DNA of 5,940 bases, from the NCBI GenBank assembly GCA_016209725.1, contig JACQVO010000075.1, positions 1 to 5,940 of the forward strand, read 5' to 3'. The translations under genes were made by a program, and so were the position numbers. The notes beneath the pieces are model-generated. The model made no database searches, had not been told where the DNA came from, and worked only from the letters and a program-made list of their open reading frames with translations. This document shows, in pieces, positions 1-5,721 of this stretch (position 1 is the stretch's first letter; every line of letters starts with the position of its first letter). This DNA is from Candidatus Methylomirabilota bacterium. Lineage in GTDB: Bacteria > Methylomirabilota > Methylomirabilia > Methylomirabilales > 2-02-FULL-66-22.

Positions 1-1948
1 GAGCCTGCGGGCGACCCTGGCGGAGGAGCGATGGGCCAACCTCGCCGCGTGTGGCGTTCTGACGTGTCTCTCGATTCTGGCGTTCGCGAATTCCTTCGCC
101 AACGGCTTCGCAGTTGACGACGAAGTCCTCATCGAGAAGAACCGCCTGATCAAGACCTTGGCGTACCTGCCAACCCTGTTCACCACGGACTACTGGGGAA
201 GCTTCTTCGGGCCGGGGATCGGGCAGAACCTGTATCGGCCGCTGGTGATGGTGACGTTTGCGCTGAACTACGCCGTGGGGGGACTCCATCCATTCGGCTA
301 CCATCTGGTGAACCTCGTGCTCCACCTGGCCGTCACCTATGTGCTCTACACCCTGGCCCGCCGGCTCGGTCTCTCCTGGGAGGCTGGGCTCGCCGCCGCC
401 GCCTTGTTTGCCGTCCATCCGCTCCATACCGAGGCGGTCACCTCCATCGTCGGGCGGACGGAACTCCTGATGGCCATCGGGGTTTTGCTGGCCGTGCGCT
501 GGTATCTCGGCGGGGGAGCACCGGGCCGTCTTGGGCTCCGGGCCGCCCTGGCCTCGTGGGCGGCGTTCACGGTGGGGCTTCTCTCCAAGGAGCAGGCGGT
601 CATGGTGCCGGCCCTCCTGGTGCTCTCCGACCTCTCCGTGGTCAGCGCGGAAAAAGGGCCCCGGGGCTGGAAGGAGATCCTCAGGGGGGCATGGGGTCGT
701 TACGGGGGCTATCTGGTTCTTCTCGGGGGCTACCTGGCCCTCCGGTCCGCGGTCCTGTACAGCGCCGTGTTTGATCCGTCCGGGCAGATGGATGTCCTGG
801 ACAGTCCGCTGTCCAATGTGAGCCGGGAGGCTCGGGTTCTCACGGCTCTGAAGGTGGCGGGCAAGTATCTCTGGCTCTGCGTGTGGCCGGTCGAGCTGGC
901 CATGGACTATTCCTTCGACGCAATTCCGATCGCCCGGTCTGTCTTGGACCCGTGGGTCCTCCTGGCAGGGCTGGCCTGGGGGGGACTGCTGGGCCTCGCG
1001 GCGTGGGCGTACGTCCGGGGCAACCGTCCCGTCTTCTTCGGCATCGGGGTCGCGCTCCTCACGTTTCTTCCCGCCTCGAACCTGTTGATCCCCATCGGAA
1101 CGATCATGGGGGAGCGGCTCTTTTACCTTCCGTCGGCGGGGCTCTGCCTGCTTGTGGGGGCGGCATGGGATCGCATAGGGGCCTGGGGAAGGCAAGCCGG
1201 TCGCCTCCAGCTCACAACGCGACTGTGCCTTGTAGGCGTTGCTCTGGCGCTCCTGCTTCTCACCGTCCGGACGATCCAGCGGAACCGGGACTGGCGGGAT
1301 AGTGAAACCCTCTACCAGAGCGCGGTCCAAGTGGTGCCTCGGAATGTCAAGATTCTCACCACCCATAGCTCCTTCCTCGTGAATGCAGGCCGGATCGACG
1401 AGGCGATCGCCCGGTTGAGCGACGCCACGAGGATTGATCCGAACTATCCCCGCGCCTACCTCTACCTCGGCATGGCCTATGCGAGAACGCAGCGGTGGGA
1501 ATTGGCTGAGGCGGCGTATCAGCGAGCGCTGGCGATTCGGGAGAAGACCCTGGGACCCGGGCACCCGTTCGTGGCGGAGATCCTGAACAGCCTCGCCGTG
1601 CTGGACTACCAACGGGGCAAGTACGATCAGGCCGAGCCGCTCCACCGGCGAGCGCTGGCGATCCGGGAGAAGGCCCTCGGCCGCGAGCACCCGCTGGTGG
1701 CGGAGAGTCTCAACAACCTGGCGGTGCTCTACCAGGTCCAGGGCAAGTACACCCTGGCCGAGCCGCTCCACCGGCGAGCGCTGGCGATCCGGGAGAGGAT
1801 GTTGGGGCCGAACCACCCCCACGTGGCACAATCGCTCGAGGCGTACGCCGACTTGCTTCGGAAGACCGATCGGGTGGCTGAAGCCGAGGCGATGGAGGCC
1901 CGGGCGAAGGCGGTTCTGGCCAATCGGCGAGGAAATCCCGCCAGATGA
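1..1948 (+). CDS. TMTC/DUF1736-like multi-spanning membrane protein with C-terminal TPR repeats (5' partial)
   Basis: The reading frame is open to the left edge (first whole codon at base 2) and gives 648 residues to the TGA at 1946-1948. No ATG, GTG or TTG occurs in frame before the TTG at 158. Starting there would remove the conserved loop FANGFAVDDE (residues 33-41, with the Asp pair D39-D40), so the real start is outside the window. Known features of the TMTC family (GT-C-fold, dolichol-phosphate-mannose-type O-mannosyltransferases in animals) are visible: HPFGYHLVNLVLHL (about 96-109), FAVHPLHTEAVTSIVGRTELL (about 136-156), LLSKEQAVMVPALL (about 193-206), and LPASNLLIPIGTIMGERLFYLPS (about 356-378). 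Roughly ten hydrophobic segments precede residue 425. Residues about 445-635 are TPRs; the last units are 42-residue kinesin-light-chain-type repeats (ALAIREK.LG..HP.VAESLNNLA). By inference it is an inner-membrane glycosyltransferase-like protein with its TPRs on one face. The donor and target are unknown, and bacterial members are poorly characterised. Confidence 0.85.
   Translation, partial: SLRATLAEERWANLAACGVLTCLSILAFANSFANGFAVDDEVLIEKNRLIKTLAYLPTLFTTDYWGSFFGPGIGQNLYRPLVMVTFALNYAVGGLHPFGYHLVNLVLHLAVTYVLYTLARRLGLSWEAGLAAAALFAVHPLHTEAVTSIVGRTELLMAIGVLLAVRWYLGGGAPGRLGLRAALASWAAFTVGLLSKEQAVMVPALLVLSDLSVVSAEKGPRGWKEILRGAWGRYGGYLVLLGGYLALRSAVLYSAVFDPSGQMDVLDSPLSNVSREARVLTALKVAGKYLWLCVWPVELAMDYSFDAIPIARSVLDPWVLLAGLAWGGLLGLAAWAYVRGNRPVFFGIGVALLTFLPASNLLIPIGTIMGERLFYLPSAGLCLLVGAAWDRIGAWGRQAGRLQLTTRLCLVGVALALLLLTVRTIQRNRDWRDSETLYQSAVQVVPRNVKILTTHSSFLVNAGRIDEAIARLSDATRIDPNYPRAYLYLGMAYARTQRWELAEAAYQRALAIREKTLGPGHPFVAEILNSLAVLDYQRGKYDQAEPLHRRALAIREKALGREHPLVAESLNNLAVLYQVQGKYTLAEPLHRRALAIRERMLGPNHPHVAQSLEAYADLLRKTDRVAEAEAMEARAKAVLANRRGNPAR
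1630..1796 (+). repeat. 41-bp perfect direct repeat inside the TPR-coding region
   Basis: The same 41 bases occur at 1630-1670 and 1756-1796, a period of 126 bp, which equals one 42-residue TPR unit. It encodes AEPLHRRALAIRE in both copies. A third, partly matching copy lies one period upstream, with GCGAGCGCTGGCGAT at 1522-1536 matching 1648-1662, and GGGCAAGTAC recurs at 1615 and 1741. Identity at synonymous positions suggests recent duplication or gene conversion between TPR units. Confidence 0.9.
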
Positions 1949-1995
1949 TGGCGCAGTGGCGCTGGGGTGACGTCTCGCTCCCCGCGAAGCCAAGC

Positions 1996-2020
1996 AGACC
2001 ATCGCCCCATTCGATGGTCT
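1996..2020 (+). terminator. Hairpin after the TMTC/TPR gene, possible terminator
   Basis: AGACCATCG (1996-2004) and CGATGGTCT (2012-2020) form a perfect 9-bp stem with the 7-base loop CCCCATT. It begins 47 bp after the stop of the upstream gene and ends 19 bp before the TTGACA of the next promoter, which is where a terminator is expected. No T-run follows, so this is not a canonical intrinsic terminator; it could act with Rho or protect the 3' end. Confidence 0.4.
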
Positions 2021-2039
2021 CGAGGATGTCAGAAACTCG

Positions 2040-2067
2040 TTGACAGGCGTGGGGGGTGTGGGATAGT
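2040..2067 (+). promoter_or_regulatory. Candidate sigma70-type promoter for the HIT-MFS pair
   Basis: A perfect -35 hexamer TTGACA (2040-2045) is followed after 16 bp by GATAGT (2062-2067), which matches TATAAT at four of six positions. Transcription would start near 2074, giving a leader of about 25 bases to the ATG at 2100 with a GGGGA motif in between. The placement right after a hairpin and right before a gene supports it. The -10 is imperfect. Confidence 0.5.
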
Positions 2068-2099
2068 CAGACCCAAGCGTGCCGGCAGGGGACACCCCT

Positions 2100-2519
2100 A
2101 TGGACCCCCGTTGCTCCGAGGCTTGCAGAGAGGTCTTCCTCCCTGAGGATCACCGCATCGCGGAGCTGTCGGTCTCCACGGCGGCCCTGTTTCCGGATCA
2201 AACCTTCCGGGGCCGGTGTCTGGTGACCCTGCGGGAGCATTACACCGAACTGTTCCAGCTTACGCCGGCGATGCGGATCGCCTTCTCGGAAGACGTGACC
2301 CGGATCGCCGCAGCGGTGTCCCGGGCCTTCAGCCCGATCAAGATAAACTACGCGCTGCTCGGCAATCTGGTTCCCCATATGCACTGGCACGTCATCCCCC
2401 GGTACCGTGAGGACGGTGTGTATCCGAAGCCGATCTGGGTCAGCGAGCCTTCGGGGACTCTCCTCCCCCCTGGAGAGCGGGGGACCCTGATCGCCGCCGT
2501 CCGCCGACACCTGCGCTGA
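2100..2519 (+). CDS. HIT-family (histidine triad) nucleotide hydrolase/transferase-like protein
   Basis: The 139-residue product has the histidine triad signature NLVPHMHWHVIPRY, with H93, H95 and H97. H95 is in the position of the catalytic nucleophile of HIT enzymes. Upstream blocks are also typical: FRGRCLVTLREHYTEL (36-51) and KINYALLGN (81-89). HIT enzymes act in the cytoplasm on nucleotide phosphoanhydrides or phosphoramidates such as diadenosine polyphosphates or AMP-lysine; the substrate here cannot be told. The ATG at 2100 is chosen because CAGGGGA lies about 7-8 bases upstream. A GTG at 2079 would add seven residues but has no ribosome site and would sit only a few bases from the predicted transcription start. 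The N-terminus has C5-x3-C9 where many HIT proteins have a zinc CxxC. It is followed 36 bp later by the transporter gene, probably on the same transcript. Confidence 0.9.
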   Translation: MDPRCSEACREVFLPEDHRIAELSVSTAALFPDQTFRGRCLVTLREHYTELFQLTPAMRIAFSEDVTRIAAAVSRAFSPIKINYALLGNLVPHMHWHVIPRYREDGVYPKPIWVSEPSGTLLPPGERGTLIAAVRRHLR

Positions 2520-2555
2520 GCCACGAGTTCCTCCGTCGCATCCCCGGGACCGCCG

Positions 2556-3671
2556 GTGTACACGAAACCGTTCGTGCTGGCAGGGATCGCCAACTTCCTG
2601 TTCTTCGCCCACCTCAACGTCTACTTCCTGCTGCCGCTGTACATCCAGGCCCTGGGGGGCCGTGAGGGCCAGATCGGCTCCATCATGGCGATGTCCAGTC
2701 TGGCCGCCGTCGGCTGTCAGGCAGGCATCGGCGCCCTCCTGGATCGGTGGGGGCGAAAGCCGTTCATGCTCCTCGCGGCCGGGATCGTGACGGCGGTCTC
2801 CGTGGCCTTTGCCGCCTCCACCACCCTCGGATGGCAGTTCTACCTGCTGCGATTCCTGCAAGGCGCTGCCTTCGCCATCTTCCTCACCAGCAACCTGACC
2901 CTCATCGCGGACCTGGCGCCACCCAGCCGCCGAGCAGAGGCGGTCGGTATCTTCGGGGTCTCGGGCCTCGTGACGATCGCCCTGGCGCCGGCCATCGGCG
3001 AAATGGTGCTGCGGGCATGGGGATTCCGTGTCCTGTTCACGGGATCCATCGTGCTTGCCGTGGCGACGTTGGGGGTGTGTCTGGCAACGGCCGTCCCCGC
3101 TCCCGAATCGCGGGAGGCGTTCCTGGGGTTCGGCTCCGGGTTCTGGCGGACCTTCGCCCCGGTCCTCACGGCGGCCTTCCAGTTCGGACTGGCCAACTCC
3201 ATCGTCTTCGTATTCCTGCCCCCCTATGCCCGCCAGGTGGGCCTTCCCCGGATCGGCCCCTTCTATCTCCTCTACACCGCCACCGCCATCGCCGTGCGCT
3301 TCCTGGGCGGCCGGCTGGCCGACCGCTTTGGACGGCAGCAGGTGATTCTTCCGTCGCTCGTCGGTCTCGCAGCCGGGGTCCTACTGTTCAGCCTGATGCA
3401 TTCCACCTGGCTCCTTCTCCTGATCGCCCTGGTCAACGGGACGTCCCACGGGTTCGTGTACCCGGCGACGAGCGCGCTGGCCTTCGATCGGGCGCCCAGC
3501 GGGGGGCGGGGAAGGGCACTGGCCGCTTACAACATGGCCGCGCTTACGGGTGGTGCCATCGGCGCCATCGGCTTCGGCTGGCTTGCCCAGCTCGTGGGCT
3601 TCCGCCCGGGATTCGTGGTGGCCGGCCTCTTCCTGGCGGTGGGGGTCCTGCTCTTCTGGCGGAAGGCGTAG
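2556..3671 (+). CDS. Major facilitator superfamily (MFS) transporter, 12 TM
   Basis: The 371-residue protein is almost wholly hydrophobic, with about twelve membrane segments in two halves (about 5-178 and 198-368) joined by a short loop around 179-197. MFS motif A is present in each half: GIGALLDRWGRKP (57-69) and GGRLADRFGRQQ (251-262), both between TM2/TM3 of their bundle. LRFLQGAAFAIFLTSNLTLIADLAPPSRRAEAVGIFG (98-134) resembles the TM4-TM5 region of drug/sugar efflux-type MFS proteins. The likely role is proton-linked export of a small molecule across the inner membrane; the substrate is not predictable. The frame is closed upstream by the HIT stop at 2517-2519, and GTG at 2556 is the only start codon before TM1, with GGGA about six bases upstream. 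At 371 residues it is somewhat short for the family but complete. It probably shares the HIT promoter, as no promoter fits in the 36-bp gap. Confidence 0.92.
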   Translation: MYTKPFVLAGIANFLFFAHLNVYFLLPLYIQALGGREGQIGSIMAMSSLAAVGCQAGIGALLDRWGRKPFMLLAAGIVTAVSVAFAASTTLGWQFYLLRFLQGAAFAIFLTSNLTLIADLAPPSRRAEAVGIFGVSGLVTIALAPAIGEMVLRAWGFRVLFTGSIVLAVATLGVCLATAVPAPESREAFLGFGSGFWRTFAPVLTAAFQFGLANSIVFVFLPPYARQVGLPRIGPFYLLYTATAIAVRFLGGRLADRFGRQQVILPSLVGLAAGVLLFSLMHSTWLLLLIALVNGTSHGFVYPATSALAFDRAPSGGRGRALAAYNMAALTGGAIGAIGFGWLAQLVGFRPGFVVAGLFLAVGVLLFWRKA

Positions 3672-3734
3672 GGGCTGCGACGGAGCCGGGGGGACGCGGA
3701 GGACGCATCTGCCTCCCGCCATCTGTTGCATCCA

Positions 3735-3776
3735 GAGGCGGGCGCGTTTTCCCTCCCGAGGCGGGCACGCGGGAGG
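3735..3776. repeat. 9-bp direct repeat overlapping a 7-bp hairpin upstream of the sigma gene
   Basis: GAGGCGGGC occurs at 3735-3743 and 3758-3766, 23 bp apart, and the next three bases are also similar (GCG and ACG). CCTCCCG (3752-3758) can pair with CGGGAGG (3770-3776) across an 11-base loop. It lies 64-105 bp after the MFS stop and about 120-160 bp before the sigma start. It may be an operator-like site, a weak terminator for the MFS transcript, or chance in GC-rich sequence. Confidence 0.25.
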
Positions 3777-3826
3777 CCGGAGGCAGGCTCAGGTGGTTGC
3801 GAAGCATCGGGACCCGAATCGTGCGC

Positions 3827-3855
3827 TTGCGGCCTGCGGGGTCTTCTGTTAGCCT
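3827..3855 (+). promoter_or_regulatory. Possible promoter for the sigma/anti-sigma operon
   Basis: TTGCGG (3827-3832) and TAGCCT (3850-3855) are spaced by 17 bp, and TG at 3847-3848 gives an extended -10 layout (TGTTAGCCT). The hexamers match consensus at only four and three positions, so the call is weak. No GGAAC-type ECF -35 box is obvious, so autoregulation by the encoded sigma factor is not shown by the sequence. Confidence 0.28.
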
Positions 3856-3895
3856 CTCGCCGATCGCACCCAGAGGGTGGACCAAGCTGCTGCCC

Positions 3896-4423
3896 ATGAA
3901 CCACACGCAGAGTCAGTTACCAGCGGAGGCGTTGGGCCATATCGACGCGCTGTACAATCTGGCGCGCTGGCTCGTCCGTGATCCAGTCGAGGCAGAAGAT
4001 CTCGTCCAGGAAACCTACCTGCGTGCGATCCGCGGGGCCCATCAGTTCCAGCCTGGAACCAATCTCCGTGCCTGGTTGTTCCAGATACTGAGGAACACCT
4101 TCTTCAGCCTGCACAAGCGGAAAGGCCGGGAGCCAGAAGCAATGGATCCGGATGTGCTGGATGGGATGTCCCCCGGGATCGGAGGCGCTGCGGGGGGTGG
4201 TCGTCTGGCGGGACCACCGGATGGGACGGCGGGCTTGGACCTGACCGCGGCCTTGCAGCGGCTGCCCGAAGAGTATCGCTCTGTCGTCCTGCTGGCGGAC
4301 CTCGAGGACTTCAGCATGGGGGAGATCGCCAACATCATGGCCTGTCCTGTCGGGACGGTGAAGTCCCGGCTCTTTCGCGCGCGAGCGATCCTCAGGGAGT
4401 TGCTCCGCGACTATCTCCCGTAG
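3896..4423 (+). CDS. ECF-family RNA polymerase sigma factor (sigma-70 family, group 4)
   Basis: The 175-residue protein has the two domains of an ECF sigma factor. Region 2 covers about residues 16-80, with the core-binding helix AEDLVQETYLRA (33-44) and the -10-reading stretch FQPGTNLRAWLFQILRNTFFSLHKRKGRE (51-79). Region 4 covers about 114-175: LDLTAALQRLPEEYRSVVLLADLEDFSMGEIANIMACPVGTVKSRLFRARAILRELL, with the -35-reading helix-turn-helix at about 139-162. The linker (about 95-113) is rich in Gly, Ala and Pro. It would direct RNA polymerase to a dedicated promoter set when released from the anti-sigma encoded 17 bp downstream. ATG 3896 is the only start codon in frame close to region 2; its ribosome site is poor (AGAGGG is 18 bases upstream). 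The frame stays open far upstream through the MFS gene, but that stretch shows no sigma homology and is the MFS gene read out of frame. Confidence 0.93.
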   Translation: MNHTQSQLPAEALGHIDALYNLARWLVRDPVEAEDLVQETYLRAIRGAHQFQPGTNLRAWLFQILRNTFFSLHKRKGREPEAMDPDVLDGMSPGIGGAAGGGRLAGPPDGTAGLDLTAALQRLPEEYRSVVLLADLEDFSMGEIANIMACPVGTVKSRLFRARAILRELLRDYLP

Positions 4424-4440
4424 CCGAGCGACGGAATCCC

Positions 4441-5283
4441 ATGGAGTGTTCTGAGGCGCGGGAACAGCTGACCGATCTGAACCGGGGACGCCTGGGGGCC
4501 GAGACCGCCGAGGCCGTGCGCACCCACCTGCAGCGGTGCGCCGCTTGCCGGTCGGCCCTCCAGACCGAGGCTGAGATCCGCGCCCTCATCCAGGCCAGGG
4601 CGCCGCGCTACGCGGCTCCGCCGGCGCTCCGCCGGCGGATCGAGGCCGCACTGGCAGGGTCCTCCCCCCCGGGGGAATCCGTCACCCATGACGCTGCCGC
4701 GCGTACCCGCGGGATTGGCGGACGATCACGATGGCGCGACTGGCTGCGCGGGCACCCGTGGACCCTTGGCAGTCTGGCGGGAGCGACGGCCGTCCTCCTC
4801 CTGGTGTGGGCGGGAAGCCTCTGGATGACCCGGGATCCCGTCGCTCGGCTGGCGACACGGGCGGTGGCCGAACACGCGGAGTATGCCAAGGGCCTGATGC
4901 AGCGGCCGGCCCCCGACCCCCTGACGGTGGTCACTGAACTCCGATCCCAGGCGGGGTTTCCCTTCGAACCGGTCTTCCGCGGGGATTCCCAGGTGCAGTT
5001 GGTCGCGGGTATGGTGAGCGATCTGCTGGGGAAGCGGGCTGCCACGCTTGTCTATCGGGACGGCCAGGGCCGGTACACGACGCTGTTCCTCATGCCGGAG
5101 GCCGGCACCATGATCCCGGCCGAGGAGCGGATGCCGATCGAGACCTTCAAACCGCACCACCGGGTGACGTCGGGCCGCCACCTGTTGCTGTGGAAACAGC
5201 GGGACCTCGCCTGTCTCTTGGTCTCGGACCTCGACGAGGCCGGGATGGCCGCGATGTTTCTCAAGGTTCGCAAGGCAGCCTGA
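4441..5283 (+). CDS. Zinc-finger (ZAS) transmembrane anti-sigma factor
   Basis: The 280-residue protein begins with a zinc-binding anti-sigma domain: C3 and the H29-x3-C33-x2-C36 motif (THLQRCAACRSAL), which in this family clamps the sigma factor in the cytoplasm. A linker with Pro and Arg (about 55-106) leads to one membrane helix, WTLGSLAGATAVLLLVWAGSLWM (107-129). Residues 130-280 would be periplasmic. They contain a compact region (QVQLVAGMVSDLLGKRAATLVYRDGQGRYTTLFLMPEAG, 184-222) like the sensor half found in many anti-sigmas, ending with VTSGRHLLLWKQRDLACLLVSDLDEAGMAAMFLKV. Coupling with the ECF gene (17-bp gap, same strand, GGA five bases before the ATG) supports the pairing. Release of sigma could follow proteolysis or a conformational change; the signal is unknown. 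The single Cys at 258 lies in the periplasmic part and forms no obvious pair. Confidence 0.92.
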   Translation: MECSEAREQLTDLNRGRLGAETAEAVRTHLQRCAACRSALQTEAEIRALIQARAPRYAAPPALRRRIEAALAGSSPPGESVTHDAAARTRGIGGRSRWRDWLRGHPWTLGSLAGATAVLLLVWAGSLWMTRDPVARLATRAVAEHAEYAKGLMQRPAPDPLTVVTELRSQAGFPFEPVFRGDSQVQLVAGMVSDLLGKRAATLVYRDGQGRYTTLFLMPEAGTMIPAEERMPIETFKPHHRVTSGRHLLLWKQRDLACLLVSDLDEAGMAAMFLKVRKAA

Positions 5284-5396
5284 GGCGGAACCGGGGAAGA
5301 CCGGGCAGGCAGAGAATCGAGTTGGGAGAGCGCAGCCAACCATTGACACGCCGTTGGGCGAATTCGACGACGACCCAAACGAGCGTCGAGCCCTCC
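5284..5396. other. Convergent intergenic gap between anti-sigma and cytochrome b5-like genes
   Basis: The two stop codons face each other across 113 bp. I see only short possible stems, such as GTTGG (5321-5325) with CCAAC (5336-5340), and TTGGG (5354-5358) with CCCAA. No T-run or strong terminator is visible on either strand. A TTGACA at 5343-5348 has no matching -10. Confidence 0.5.
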
Positions 5397-5639
5397 TCAG
5401 TCTCCACGCAGCGTTCCAACTCGCGGGAATCTCTTGAGTAACTCCGCATCGTGTGGGGCGTCCTCCAGACTGCCGGTCAAGTCCCCGCCCGCGGCGTGGA
5501 GCGCCTGATGTCTGCCATTCTGCCACAGGAAACTCCGGGACACGTCATACACCCTTCCCTGGTAGGCAATGAACGCCGGCGCGCCATTCCGGCCGTGGTA
5601 TCGGCCGAGTTCCTTCTTCGTGAACCGTCGCCTCGGCAT
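5397..5639 (-). CDS. Small cytochrome b5-like heme-binding domain protein (COG4892 type)
   Basis: The 80-residue protein consists of one cytochrome b5-like domain. It opens with RRFTKKELGRYHGRNGAPAFIAYQGRVYDVSRSFLW (4-39), the usual FT.EEL..Y.G..G.PAYVA..G.VYDV block. It continues with NGRHQALHAAGGDLTGSLEDAPHDAELLKRFPRVG (41-75). H48 (in LHAAGGDLT) and H63 (in APHD) are at the places of the two heme-ligating histidines of this family. There is no signal peptide or membrane segment, so it is probably cytoplasmic. In this family heme or steroid binding is predicted and the physiological partner is not known. An upstream in-frame stop leaves ATG 5639 as the only start. The ribosome site is weak. 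It lies downstream of the Dps-like ferritin on the same strand, which suggests a link to iron or heme redox, though a hairpin separates them. Confidence 0.85.
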   Translation of the reverse strand: MPRRRFTKKELGRYHGRNGAPAFIAYQGRVYDVSRSFLWQNGRHQALHAAGGDLTGSLEDAPHDAELLKRFPRVGTLRGD

Positions 5640-5673
5640 GGACCGTTGGGCGTGAGGCCTGTCTCAGGGGGGC

Positions 5674-5706
5674 CGGGGAGGCCCGAGTTTTTCTCGGGCC
5701 TCCCTG
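5674..5706 (-). terminator. Strong perfect hairpin downstream of the Dps-like ferritin gene
   Basis: GGGAGGCCCGAG (5676-5687) and CTCGGGCCTCCC (5693-5704) form a perfect 12-bp stem with a 5-base loop (TTTTT on plus, AAAAA on minus). One G-T wobble and one C-G pair can extend it to 5674-5706. It starts 15 bp past the ferritin stop on the minus strand and lies 34 bp upstream of the cytochrome b5 start. No U-run follows on either strand, so full intrinsic termination is uncertain. It may be a partial terminator or an mRNA 3'-end stabiliser that lets some transcript read into the cytochrome b5 gene. Confidence 0.55.
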
Positions 5707-5721
5707 TGGCCCTTGGCAGGC

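Noticed and set aside
158..160. TTG as start of the first gene
   Set aside because: The frame is open to base 2, and the upstream residues contain the conserved FANGFAVDDE loop, so the true start is outside the window.
883..1302. 139-residue plus-strand open frame
   Set aside because: It is an out-of-frame shadow of the TMTC-like gene with no motif.
2067..2861. 264-residue minus-strand open frame
   Set aside because: It overlaps the HIT and MFS genes, its composition is low-complexity (Gly, Arg, Asp, Gln), it has no recognisable motif, and it arises from GC-rich codon bias.
2747..3895. N-terminal extension of the sigma factor frame through the MFS gene
   Set aside because: The translation is Arg/Pro/Gly-rich, out of frame with clear MFS sequence, and has no sigma homology; the sigma domain starts cleanly at ATG 3896.
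5343..5348. TTGACA as a plus-strand promoter -35
   Set aside because: No -10-like sequence occurs at 15-19 bp, and the site lies between convergent genes with no plus-strand gene downstream.
4726..5526. 266-residue minus-strand open frame
   Set aside because: It lies antisense to the anti-sigma gene and overlaps the cytochrome b5-like gene; no domain is recognisable.
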